This document shows, one piece after another, positions 23,388 through 32,860 of a DNA stretch of 64,000 nucleotides. The notes under the pieces are model-generated. The model was given only the letters and a program-made list of their open reading frames with translations. It made no database searches and was not told the origin of the DNA. The translations under genes were made by a program, and so were the position numbers. How positions within the stretch are numbered: the first letter of the stretch is position 1; each line of letters opens with the position of its first letter. Origin of the DNA: Brachypterus glaber (lineage: Eukaryota; Arthropoda; Insecta; Coleoptera; Kateretidae); the NCBI GenBank assembly GCA_958510825.1, contig OY294048.1, positions 13,347,589-13,411,588 on the forward strand. The letters run 5' to 3'.

Positions 23388-24227
23388 GAGAACGTTCAAG
23401 TATTACGTAACGCAAATTTTATCATTTTGGTTGAAGTGGAGCAGAAGAGCCCAGGGTCTGACCGGGCCCAAAATTAATGACAAACTGGTAATTTCCATTT
23501 TGTAGAGGGAAACTGTCCCTCCGGTTCCTGATTTTATCTCGACGGCCCTGTGGGACGGACCGTAATTGATTTTTTGTTGAGCTGCTGATCCTGAAGTAAC
23601 TTTATCTAGTTACTTGGTTCCTGGCCATTCGTTTTTGCTTTTTGGACCCAGCAAAAGCAGATCATGTTCGGAAAGACAAAGGAAGATTAGATGAAGTGCC
23701 CCTTAAATTTTCAAAAATTCGTGTTTTATGAAATACCCTAGTGCCTGTGGCTTGGATTGACGTCTAACTAATTTTAAATGAGCAGCTATAAATTTGTCTT
23801 TGATGAAAAAACTTACTAACCAATAGCTATTAACGAAATGATCGTTTTTTTAGACTTCAAAGCAAAATTGTAACACAATATGTTGATAATAGTATATTTT
23901 ATACCAAGGTTAAAAATGTGTTTCTCCTTCAAGCTATTTTATATCCTGAAATACAAAGCATCAGGGAATATTATAATTAGGCTCATTCATAATATTTGCG
24001 TCCTTTTTAATTTTACAAATTTTGAGGCATGGTTTGTGATTAATGGAACAAAATAAAAGTCTTATTTTAAATTGTTTTTTTTTTTAGTAAAGATATTTGG
24101 TCGAATAAAGAATTATTTAGGTTATTTTATTTACGAATTTCAAGTTGATATTTTAATCCGTTAGAAAGTTAAGGGAGGGAGTTCCAAAATGATCAAAATT
24201 TGCGTTACGTAATACTTGAACGTTCCC
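23388..24227. mobile_element. Longer family-2 element or two family-2 ends
   Basis: The left end (GAGAACGTTCAAGTATTACG, imperfect first bases) and the right end (TTGCGTTACGTAATACTTGA then ACGTTCCC) are 840 bp apart in inverted orientation. The flanks (CTA and CAA) do not match as a duplication, so it may be one longer diverged element or two separate ends. The interior has GTGTTTTATGAAATACCCTA near 23731-23750, which matches the 28.8/30.6 kb foldback family. Confidence 0.5.
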
Positions 24228-24708
24228 CAATATACGTTTTTAAATTTTTATTTTTTTTTCGAAAGACAAAAATTGTGCTTTATGGTCGGTTAGGTATGGT
24301 ATGGTTGGGTGAAAATTAAAAAATTATTTTTTTTTAATAATTCACACATTTCTGCCCCATTATCTCGAGTAGACCTTCCTAACCAAGTCATCAAGAAAAT
24401 TCTAAAACCCTACAGTGTAACGTTTAAGGCGGTGCCGTGAATTAGCTATAAGTCGTACAAAAAAATACATGACACAAAAATTGTTGGAGGTTTGGTCCTC
24501 TTTATTTTCATATTAAACGTTTTTTGTCCTAGGATGTACCGATCTTGAGATATTTAAAAAAAAATTGTGAAAAATACGTTAAAAAAATGACAGTTCCAAA
24601 TCGAGTTCAATGTCGCAAAATTGTTTATTTGCGGCCTTAAACCCTACCCAATAAACCAAAAATCTAAACTCCCTGAATTATTTAAAATAAAAAGTAAAAT
24701 CTACGCAC
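24228..24708. other. No gene seen
   Basis: AT-rich sequence, no supported feature. Confidence 0.5.
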
Positions 24709-24756
24709 GGTGACGGTGGCGCAGTAACGGTGGCGCGGTAACGGTGTCGCGGTAAT
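24709..24756. repeat. 14-15-bp G+C-rich minisatellite
   Basis: Three to four units of ACGGTGGCGCGGTA with small changes, conspicuous in the AT-rich surroundings. Confidence 0.85.
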
Positions 24757-24790
24757 GGGCTGCGCTTCAAAGACCCCTACCCCCTACTAC

Positions 24791-24953
24791 TAGGTATGTT
24801 CGTTGGTTCCTGCATTCTTGCACTTTACAGCTGAACACAATTCTTTGTCAAGTTTAAGAATCAAAAAATAAATAAAGTACTTATATTATATATTATTTGG
24901 TTGTGTGAAAAGTGTACGTCAGTGCAAGAAAGTGTCCCAACGAACAAACCTAC
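24791..24953. mobile_element. 163-bp inverted-repeat MITE
   Basis: TAGGTATGTTCGTTGG at the left pairs with CCAACGAACAAACCTA at the right, and TTCTTGCAC pairs with GTGCAAGAA. The centre is AT-rich. No family is assigned. Confidence 0.75.
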
Positions 24954-25825
24954 TTACAGTTCCTGTAGAGCAGTTATTTTTTAAGAAAATAATTCGCAGA
25001 GTTGATTGTTTTATTTAATTCGATTTTAATTTTTTTAATTACACATTTTTTTTGGTAAAGCTGCTTATTACATACAGTAGCAGGCTACCTATATGATTTG
25101 TATTTTAAACTGCCTAAAGGTGTGTAAGTAATCACCATGGTTGAAACGTCATCACTAATTTAGAGACGCTAAAGATATGCCCAACAAAATATTACAAAAG
25201 TAATTATTTTGTATTACATGTCTTGTTTTGTCTTTTGTTAAATAAAAAGGCGTGAAGATATGTAATGCATCGCATTTCATGGTATACTTGTCCCAGCGGA
25301 TATTGCGTTTTCTCTCAATATTCTTTCATGACCTTGACTGTTTTTTTAAAGGATGCGTCGATTGATCTTGTTTCAATTAATCAAAGAACCCATACCACAT
25401 TTCATGTTTCTATGTCAAGCCGCTAATAATTTGGAAAGATATGACCTTGAACTGTCATTATGACAGTTGCACTGATTTTTCTTTTCAAATAAAATTTCAT
25501 ATTTTCAGATCAAAGCGTTTAAAAGTTATAAAAATATGACCTTGAGCTTAAAAAGTGTTATTTTTGATATACAAAAAAAAAATACTAACCCTTAACTTAA
25601 GGGTGAATGTTTTTATTTCATTAATTAAAGATATTTTACAAAAACAGTGTATTAATAATAAAAAATTAAGGTGATTTTACTTACCGTGAAAACTTTAAAT
25701 CAACCCTCAAAAAAATAAAATGACCAATTTTTTAGAATTGTCATATTATACTTAGTTTTCAAGATATTTGGGGTGGATTGTTTTCAAATAATTGCCATGT
25801 ATCTACTCAATTACATCAAATTGAC
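24954..25825. other. No gene seen; repeat fragment near 25250
   Basis: GTGAAGATATGTAATGCATC followed by GCATTTCATGGTATAC at 25250-25290 is related to segments at 30663-30690 and 33637-33665. It marks a dispersed repeat whose ends I could not define. Confidence 0.5.
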
Positions 25826-26022
25826 GTTTTTACACGAAAAATTGACTTGAAATCATTTAATTTTAATGTGACACGACAAATTGACGTGAGTGCACTTTAA
25901 AGTGATAGAGACGTTAAACTGACGTGAACTCACGCCAGTTTGACGTGTTATATCATAATGACGCGAAAACAAATAATTTTGACGTGTCATATTATTTCGA
26001 CGTAAACACGTCTATTTGATTT
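25826..26022. promoter_or_regulatory. Cluster of GACGT/ACGTC motifs
   Basis: About eight GACGT or ACGTC words occur within 200 bp, many as TTGACGTG, in otherwise AT-rich DNA. CRE-type (TGACGTCA) and ACGTG-type sites are known binding motifs for bZIP and bHLH-PAS factors. Only half-sites are seen here, so this may simply be a degenerate tandem repeat. Confidence 0.25.
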
Positions 26023-26076
26023 TATGGAGTTTGGAGTTTTGGATATATTTTTGAGAGGTGCATAAATGCCAAAATT

Positions 26077-26690
26077 CGCCATATTGGCGCAGCCATTTTG
26101 AGTTTTTAAATTTAGTCAACAACTGTCAAGGGAACGTTCAAGTATTACGTAACGCTCCTAGGGGGTGGGGGTCATTTTGGAGTGTTACGCCCATGTTAAT
26201 CGTATAGGAAAATAGCGTTACAGGGGGGGTCCAAAATCAAAATTTGCGTTACGTAATACTTGAACGTTCCCCAATCTACGACCCTGAAAGTTCCCAAATA
26301 CCGATTTTGATTCGAATAAGCCATAAATGACACAAGTCGTCCGCCATATTGGCGCTGCCATTTTGAAAGTTTTAATGTAGAACAAAAATTCTTAATCTAC
26401 GACACAGAAAACCCACAGATACCGGATTTGGTTCCAATAGGCCATTAATGAACAAATCGTCCGCCATGTTGGCGCTTCCATTTTGATTTTTAAATTTTGA
26501 CCAAAAACTCGTAATCTAAGACCTCAAAAACTCCCTGATACCGATTTTCAAATCGGACAGAGACAAAGGTTGTTCGCCATATTGGCGCCGGCATTTTGAA
26601 TTTTTTAATTTTGACCAAAAATTTGTAATCTTTGATCCCGAAAACCCTCCGATACCGATATTGGCCTATATGAAACATAAATAACTAAAA
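26077..26690. repeat. 111-120-bp tandem array, four units, with nested MITE
   Basis: Units start near 26077, 26342, 26462 and 26575, each with CGCCATNTTGGCGC, CCATTTTGA, a TTTTGACCAAAAA block, TAATCTACGAC and ATACCGATTTT. The 142-bp MITE at 26130-26271 interrupts the first unit. Taking it out restores the normal spacing of about 111. Confidence 0.88.
26130..26271. mobile_element. PIF/Harbinger-like MITE, family 2, copy c
   Basis: A 142-bp element with ends GGGAACGTTCAAGTATTACG and its reverse complement, flanked by CAA at 26127-26129 and 26272-26274. The interior matches copy a (GTGTTACGCCCATG, TATAGGAAAATAGCGTTAC). It sits inside a tandem array whose other units are uninterrupted. Confidence 0.88.
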
Positions 26691-27367
26691 AAGGTTTAAA
26701 AGTTTTATTACAAATAATAAAAATATTTTGTTGACCACGGGCAATTTCTGCAAAGAATTTTTACTATTTGCGTAATCAGGATGGTTAAATTAGTCTTGCA
26801 AATACACACACTTTTCAAACACAGAATGAATCCATTCTAGCTCTAGATACGGTATGAATATTCTGTATCAAGTGTTAGAATGAGCACATGTAGTGCCATA
26901 TCTTGTTTATAAAAGTAAAGAAAACTGTAGCAAAACTAGCAAAAATATATATATTTTACCATGACATATTGAATAATTTAATGCAATTTAAAGTTTTGCG
27001 TTAAAATAACATAAAGTTTATTAGTTTTTCTTAATATTTGACCAGTTTTTTATCAATTTAGTTCAAAAAATTAAAACTGCTCCATCTATTGTTAAATATT
27101 TAAACCTGATATCTGTCACAACAATCTGACATAACCTTCAATTTTTGCTTATAATTTGTAAATATGTACTAAAATTAAATAATTTTTTTTTTAAGTACTG
27201 ATTTGATAAAATCATTAAATAACATTAATTGCTTTATTTAAAAATATATGTTTTGTTGCATTTACAATGTCGAGTCACAAAAAATATTGTTTTTAACCTT
27301 GTCCGCAGTTTAAAGCCATACAATGTTTTATATTTGCAGTCGAAGAAAAAGTATAGTCTACAACACG
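26691..27367. other. No gene seen
   Basis: AT-rich sequence with no supported feature. Confidence 0.5.
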
Positions 27368-27463
27368 TATGGAATAGTCATTCCGCGCTCGCGGGACCGT
27401 CATATTCGCCTCCCGGCTCGTATGACAAACTTTTCCCCCGCTCGGAATATTGTCTATTCCATA
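27368..27463. repeat. 96-bp hairpin
   Basis: TATGGAATAG...CATTCCGCG at the left pairs with CGGAATA...CTATTCCATA at the right; the loop is G+C-rich. It probably belongs to a foldback family; overlapping short ORFs are by-products. Confidence 0.65.
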
Positions 27464-27502
27464 CTAGTTAGAATATACTATTTCGCTCGACCACTCACAT
27501 AT

Positions 27503-27778
27503 GTTTTTTTATGTTTTATGTTTTATGTTTGTTTTTAACCTCGTACTATTCTACTTAATTAAGCATCCCCTAAGTCCAGGACTTGTGTGGGCTAGTAGTA
27601 GAGGGAACCACCGGCTTCAATTGACTTTCGAACCAATATATCTAGGGAGTACGCCTTCGCCAAATTTCAATTATTAATTAACTGAAAAAGTCAATCGGCG
27701 CCAGTGAGGTTTGAACTCACGATCATTAGATCAGTGTCAGGCTATATCGATGCCATTGACCACTGAGCTAAATCTCCC
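27503..27778 (-). mobile_element. tRNA-derived SINE, copy C
   Basis: On the minus strand from 27778 the head has an A-box TAGCTCAGTGG at 27760-27770 and a B-box GTTCAAACCTC at 27706-27716 within a T-arm GTGAG/CTCAC, and ends TGGCGCC. A GATCTAATGATC segment could form a long variable arm as in class II tRNAs. The body matches copies A and B except for a short deletion. The 3' side carries an AAACAT-type repeat tail (27503-27536). The head differs from the other two copies in the D and anticodon regions. Confidence 0.85.
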
Positions 27779-28837
27779 ATAATATATGTTGAAAGTCAAC
27801 GGTTAACTTATTAAATCCAAATTAACCAGATAAACATATCAAGTGTATAACATTTATTTGTGTAACAATTATCTCGAAATTAAACCAGAAAAATTAAATT
27901 ATCACATCGTATCATATCTCTGTCTTTGGATCACAAACCTACAATACACTGTAAAAAGTGATCTGGCTAAAATAATTACATATTTACGACGAAAAACTGT
28001 TTAGTCCCAACATAATTTATTTTTAATATTTAAGAATGAAAAATCGTAATAAAAAACATCTAAATTGGTCCCAGAAGGGTGGTTGCCCATAACAAAAGGG
28101 ACCGGACTGTCATATTTTTTTATTTTGTGCCATATATTCCTTAATTTTTGCAAAATTCAAAAATTAAATTGGTGATATTTATTCCGCCGTTTTGAAAAAA
28201 GCCTTTATACCAAATTTCAGTAATATCAAACATTTTTCAAACATTTTGAACCACACTAATGTGGCATTTTTTTTATTTATCACTACTTTTTTTGTAACCA
28301 GCAGTGCAAAAATGGCCCTATGCAAAAAAAAACAGACTTTTGTCACTTTTTTTTTTGCGACCACTGTGCAGTTGTTTCTTGGTAAAACGGCCTATCTTTA
28401 GCAAAGAATACTCCAATTTTTAGAAAAAAAGGCCCATTTTGACATTCTTATACAGGAAAGGCTTCGAGCATACGCGTAGCTACGGCGGACCGCGGCCTGT
28501 GAATACCCAGTGACGGTGTATTGGCTGTCACTGAGCATGCACTCTGAAAAGCCTATGTATCCATTTGGATTCACGACTATATGAATAGTACACGAGAGAA
28601 TATAATAACGATTCATTTTTTACGGTGTAGTTTATGCGATCTATTTCGGTACTAATTTCGTAAACAAATTGCTCATTTTTAGTTTACAATGTGCATTTCA
28701 GTTAAAATTAACGCTTTTCCTCGAGATACTTAAAACCGAATAAGTTTCGGCTTTATAGAGCGCTGAAATGTCAGAGCGTGTCTTGAAAATGTTTAACTGC
28801 ACCCCAGAGAGTGAGGTTTTTATTCGGCGTTTAACAG
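27779..28837. other. No gene seen
   Basis: AT-rich. Overlapping short frames on both strands at 28179-28953 have no recognisable content. Confidence 0.45.
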
Positions 28838-28981
28838 TAGGGTATTTCAAAAAACACGTTTTTTTTTTTTTGAAAATTGTAAGTATCCCCTTGTGTAAAA
28901 AATGCCATAACAAAATTCTGTGCCAAATTTTAGCACAAAGAAAATTAAATTAGGGTCCACCCCACTTCGTTTGAAAATTTA
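28838..28981. repeat. Left arm of an older foldback repeat, split by a LINE
   Basis: TAGGGTATTTCAAAAAACAC...GTGCCAAATTTTAGC...AATTAGGGTCC pairs as an inverted repeat with 30480-30620 (GTGTTTTTTGAAATGCCCTA at the far end). The final 14 bases are the left copy of the LINE target-site duplication. Confidence 0.7.
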
Positions 28982-29104
28982 TTTTTCTTTCCTTAGAGTC
29001 CAAAATTTACCAAATTATAGATATTCATCCGCAGTTTTACAAAGTTTAATAGCTCTAGATGATGCCCCTACTAATCAAGTAAAATACAACTAGCTATTGA
29101 GGAA

Positions 29105-29500
29105 GTGATGCCAAATTTAAACGTCACAGAAATCAGAAACAAATCGGATATAAATGATTTTATAGAAAGGTGTAGAGTGAAGGATAAATTTGATGACACA
29201 ACGCGCATTTTATTATCCGTATCTTGTATGGAATATAAATTTTTAAAAAGTGTTATTTACGAAAACAATTTTCTACCTAACTATTTAAAAGTTATATTAG
29301 CTCAACTAAGGTGCTCTAATCAAAAATACTGTTATAATAAAGACGTTTATTTAAGCATTAAGATACACAAAAAGGATCTCGCTCAGCTCTTTTCGGGGAA
29401 CAAAAACAGAATAGTTGTTGAAATTAGTTGCATAAGTCCCGTCCACCAAAAAGTTTGGTCTTCCGCAAGTCCACAAAAAAAAATCTTAATAACTAATTAA
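29105..29500 (+). CDS. Unassigned 131-codon ORF inside the truncated LINE
   Basis: The longest frame of the LINE insertion, ATG at 29105. It is lysine- and cysteine-containing (for example SVSCMEYKFLKSVIY and AQLRCSNQKYCYNKDVYL). I do not recognise a domain. It lies upstream and in a different frame from the C-terminal CCHC fragment, with an A-rich expansion (29505-29595) between them. It may be a decayed part of ORF2, so it is unlikely to be expressed as an independent protein. Confidence 0.35.
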   Translation: MMPNLNVTEIRNKSDINDFIERCRVKDKFDDTTRILLSVSCMEYKFLKSVIYENNFLPNYLKVILAQLRCSNQKYCYNKDVYLSIKIHKKDLAQLFSGNKNRIVVEISCISPVHQKVWSSASPQKKILITN

Positions 29501-29630
29501 TTTAAAAGAAAAAAATCTTAAAATAAATCAAAAAAACAAAAAATAAATAAAAATAAAAATAAACCAAAAAAAAAAAATAAAAATAAATCTAACACAGTAA
29601 GTATAAATAACAAATCTATATCTGCACATA

Positions 29631-29873
29631 AATCGTATCGCCTATTCGTGGGATCAAACTAAAAATTGTACTGCGTGTAACAAAAACGTACCAGAAAGCC
29701 TTAACCACATTATGTTTAATTGTCCCATTTATGAACCACTTAGGACTGAAATTAGAGTATTAATTCAGACTGTAGACTTTCATGAAATAATTTCTGACTT
29801 AAGCCATATTAAACTTTTATACGGACTACTAACAAATATTTTTAAACTAAGGGCTTTTACCCTACATGAATAG
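29631..29873 (+). pseudogene. LINE ORF2 C-terminal fragment with CCHC motif
   Basis: The frame reads RIAYSWD, then CTACNKNVPESLNHIMFNC, ending at TAG 29871-29873. The pattern RI-x-YSWD followed by C-x2-C-x9-H-x4-C is the usual C-terminal end of ORF2 in several insect LINE clades and probably binds nucleic acid. There is no reverse transcriptase upstream because the insertion is 5'-truncated. Confidence 0.75.
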
Positions 29874-30096
29874 CGTTTGTTAATAGTATTTTACAGATAC
29901 ATACTTTGGTCAGACAACAGGTAATTTCTATATTTACTAAATTTCATTTTATTGTACAACTTAAAATAAAAACATTTAACTAGTAAAAAGCTTAAAATAT
30001 TACTTAAAATGTAAAGAAAAATAATGTAATCTTAAATAATTAATTGTTATAGAATTGTAAATATTCTTATAAACAATAAACTATCTATCTATCTAT

Positions 30097-30620
30097 CGTT
30101 TGAAAATTTAAAAAGAAAATAAAAATAATATGATATCATATATTTTTATAATGCACGATTTTTTCTAACCAAATATATCTGGTATACCACATAGTGCAAA
30201 ATACAAAAAAAAAATATCTACATCTTTGCCAAATGTCATCGCAAACAATAGTATATTACGCACCGAGTACGCGAACCTAGTTTTCAGTGCACGATAGTGC
30301 TTATTTTTTTACGAGGCAGAGCCTAGTAAAAAAGCTCTCGAAATGCACTGAAAAAAGTATAGGCGATCTTGAATTTTTTACATTCCACAGAGGTGCCAGA
30401 TCATAACATGTACACAGACATTGGATTAAAAAAAAAATCTTGTAAAAAAATTATATAATTTTTATTTATTTTTTCCAGTTTTCAAATAAAGTGAGGCGGG
30501 CCCTAATTTCATTGTTTTAAGTTGAAATTTGGCACATAACTTTTTTATGTTTTTTTTTCATGACTATAAAATGTTTAAAAAAAAATGTTTAAAAATTTGT
30601 GTTTTTTGAAATGCCCTATT
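30097..30620. repeat. Right part of the foldback repeat split by the LINE
   Basis: It starts with the second copy of the 14-bp duplication. From about 30480 to 30620 it is the inverted partner of 28838-28981 (AGTGAGGCGGGCCCTAATTT, GAAATTTGGCAC, GTGTTTTTTGAAATGCCCTA). Confidence 0.7.
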
Positions 30621-30734
30621 CAACAACTTGACATGGAATTTGACGAAAAAACTGAAACAAGCCGTGAAGATGTGTAATGCTTCGCATTCCATAGTACACT
30701 CTTCACAGTGCAGTAAATGCAGTAAAACGTTTTT

Positions 30735-30980
30735 TTTTAGCATATCTCACTTATTTATAGGCCGATTTCAAAAAATTATATTTTAAATGAAAGCTGTTTT
30801 TAAGCCCTATAAAAAATGTTAATGCAGTTTTTTGCTCGAATATAACGTTTTGGAGATACAGACTTTCAAACTTTAATAAATTATGCAGGTGTATTAATGA
30901 TTGCCTATTCATGTGATCTGTGAACTTTACTTTTCATAACGTTTCAAATTACTGCCTTGTGCCAATGTTTTGACAAAGTG
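30735..30980. repeat. Dispersed repeat, inverted relative of 41160-41403
   Basis: TCACTTATTTATA, TATAACGTTTTGGAGATACA and GACTTTCAAACTTTAATAAA match the other copy as reverse complements at moderate identity. The two copies lie about 10 kb apart. Confidence 0.8.
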
Positions 30981-31009
30981 CTCCGAGGGGCTGACCGCGA
31001 GGAAATCTT

Positions 31010-31190
31010 TTGTACAAGCCAAAGGAACTCAGGAGGAACTCTGGAGTCACTCCGAGGAACTCTGGAGGAACTCCGAGGAACTCTTTTCAAAAAGGAGGAA
31101 CTGGAGGAACTCTTTGCATAATGGAGGAACTCTGGAGGAACTCTTTGCAAAAAGGAACTCTTTTGTACAAATTTCAGACGCGGTCAGAAA
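31010..31190. repeat. GGAACTC-rich minisatellite, block 1
   Basis: Irregular repeats of AGGAACTCTGG and AGGAACTCCG fill 31020-31165, ending in AAAGGAACTCTTTTGTACAA. The open frames here (rich in GTxxEEL) come from the repeat and are not genes. Confidence 0.85.
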
Positions 31191-31284
31191 CAATTATTAT
31201 TTATTACCCATGTAGATTAACGTTTTTATGTTCAAAGTAGATGAGCCGTTACAAACCACTTTAGCAAAATATCCTACCTTTAGG

Positions 31285-31460
31285 CTTAGGCGCCATTTTT
31301 TTTAAGGGGCGCCAATTTTTTTGTTGAAGAGGCGCCAAGTTTGGTAGTAAACGTCAGGGACAAAGCTCTTTTTATGAAGGTATTTTTTTGGGCGCCAACT
31401 TCTTTTTTTGTAGGGGCGCCAAGTTGAAACCGTCAGGGACAAAACCTTTTTTTTGAGGGT
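31285..31460. repeat. GGCGCCA-rich repeat block
   Basis: The palindrome GGCGCC occurs five to six times with poly-T spacers, and CGTCAGGGACAAA occurs twice. It lies between the two GGAACTC minisatellite blocks. Confidence 0.8.
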
Positions 31461-31524
31461 GCCTTATTGGCAGTAGTGCTTGCACAGCGGTAATTTCTAC
31501 GGCTTATTTGCCAAAAATTACCCC

Positions 31525-31650
31525 TTCCAGAGAGGAACTCTTAAGGAACACAGGAGGAACTCCCAAGGAACTCTGGAGGAACTCCGAGGAACTCTGAGGA
31601 TCTCTTTGCAAAAAGGAACTCTTTTGTACAAATTTCAGACGCGGTCAGCA
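31525..31650. repeat. GGAACTC-rich minisatellite, block 2
   Basis: The same unit as block 1, with the same trailing text (AAAGGAACTCTTTTGTACAA then ATTTCAGACGCGGTCAG). The blocks therefore arose by duplication of a segment including the flank. Confidence 0.85.
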
Positions 31651-32227
31651 CCACGAGGTGCTCGCAACTGTTCAGCTGGTTTGTGTGTGTTCTTTTCTTG
31701 CTCGATTACTACGAAGAGTATAATAAATTAAGACATTTGAGAGGTTTCATTGACTGTTTAGGTCGTTAAAGCATTTTCACCTAACAAATTTTCGTTTTTC
31801 TTTGTACTTTTGATTGGTGGGAGGACAAAAAAATTGTCACGTATATAACAGAAATAAAATAATCATCACTAAAGAGTATTCGATGTTTATTTACTTTTAA
31901 AACAATGCATATGGTGCGCTTTGTGTTGATGTACCAGGTAGGGACTGCCTACAATGAAAACGTATTAAAAATACAAAATAAATAAAAAAATATTCTTTTT
32001 ATTAAAAAAAAATAAATAAAAATAGTTTTCACCTCCAATTTTTACTAAACACTCGACCAACCCATTCCAGCCGATAAGGAACCAATATCCAAATGTAAAT
32101 TATTTTAGCTCAAAGCGTTAGGTAACTGGAAAGTCCGACAGACAAACCTACAGACAATTTTTTTTAAACAGAGGAACAAAAGGAAATCTATCTAAACCTT
32201 ACACACGATGTCCAGTAAATTATGTCA
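31651..32227. other. No gene seen
   Basis: AT-rich sequence, no supported feature. Confidence 0.5.
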
Positions 32228-32860
32228 TTAATTTTAAGGGGTAATTCTAGGAAAATATGAAAAAAGTTCCTATAAACATGTCTAAAAATCAGTCGTAAGA
32301 GAGCTAAGCCTTTGAAAGTGGCTAAAAATCGGTTTTTATTTAATAACTCAGGAACGCTTTGAGGTACAGAAACGAGGTTTTGAATTTAAACTAACCTTAA
32401 TAAGGCCCATCTTCGTATGCTATCTTTATGTACTTATTTTACACAGGGGTGTGCCTTATTAGTTTTTTGTCCCTAACTTTTTTCTGTGTAACTTTTTTGT
32501 AATTTTATTTTTGGAATATGATTCCTCAGGTCAAAATACATAAAAAGGTACTCCTGTTCTAATACTGCAGGATTAACCGTTTTCGAGAAAAATTAATTTG
32601 AAGGTGAAATTTCACGGTTCGAAGACGAAAAATTAAATACCAAAATGTTGAAAACCTAAATTTCAATGATGCAAGGTGTACATCAAAAACAAAAAAAAAC
32701 TTATATATAGGTACTTCCAAAAATCAATTCTAAGGGAGCTATGGGCTCCTAAAAATTCACCATTCTACATAGCTTTAAAAGCGACCTACATGTATAGAAA
32801 CTTTTTTTTTAGTTTTTGATATAGAATAACCCTGCATCATTGAAATTTTGGTTTTAAACA
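32228..32860. repeat. Dispersed foldback repeat, related to 40290-40530 and 45640-46533
   Basis: The left part (AAGGGGTAATTCTA...AGTTCCTATAAACAT...AACTCAGGAACGCTTT) is directly repeated at 40294-40430. The right part (ACATGTATAGAAACTTTTTT...GAATAACCCTGC) is an inverted relative of the left. AATTTCAATGATGCA and TGCATCATTGAAATT form an additional inner pair. Confidence 0.65.

Larger units (their letters stand above)
28982..30096 (+). mobile_element. 5'-truncated LINE with 14-bp target-site duplication
   Basis: A 1.1-kb insertion bounded by the direct duplication CGTTTGAAAATTTA at 28968-28981 and 30097-30110. It ends in a CTAT microsatellite tail (30081-30096). The 3' part encodes the end of a LINE ORF2, with a C-x2-C-x9-H-x4-C motif. 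The 5' end is truncated, as is usual for LINEs. It lies in an inverted-repeat element that is older than the insertion. The clade is not certain; the C-terminal CCHC motif is typical of Jockey, I and R1-type LINEs. Confidence 0.85.

Noticed and set aside
27706..27778. Possible class II tRNA gene
   Set aside because: It is joined to the same SINE body as the other two copies and followed by a repeat tail.
28179..28953. A group of 61-72-codon ORFs on both strands
   Set aside because: They lie antisense to each other and contain homopolymer-encoded residues; no family match is apparent.
30944..31731. Several ORFs of 66-83 codons on both strands
   Set aside because: They are produced by the GGAACTC minisatellite.
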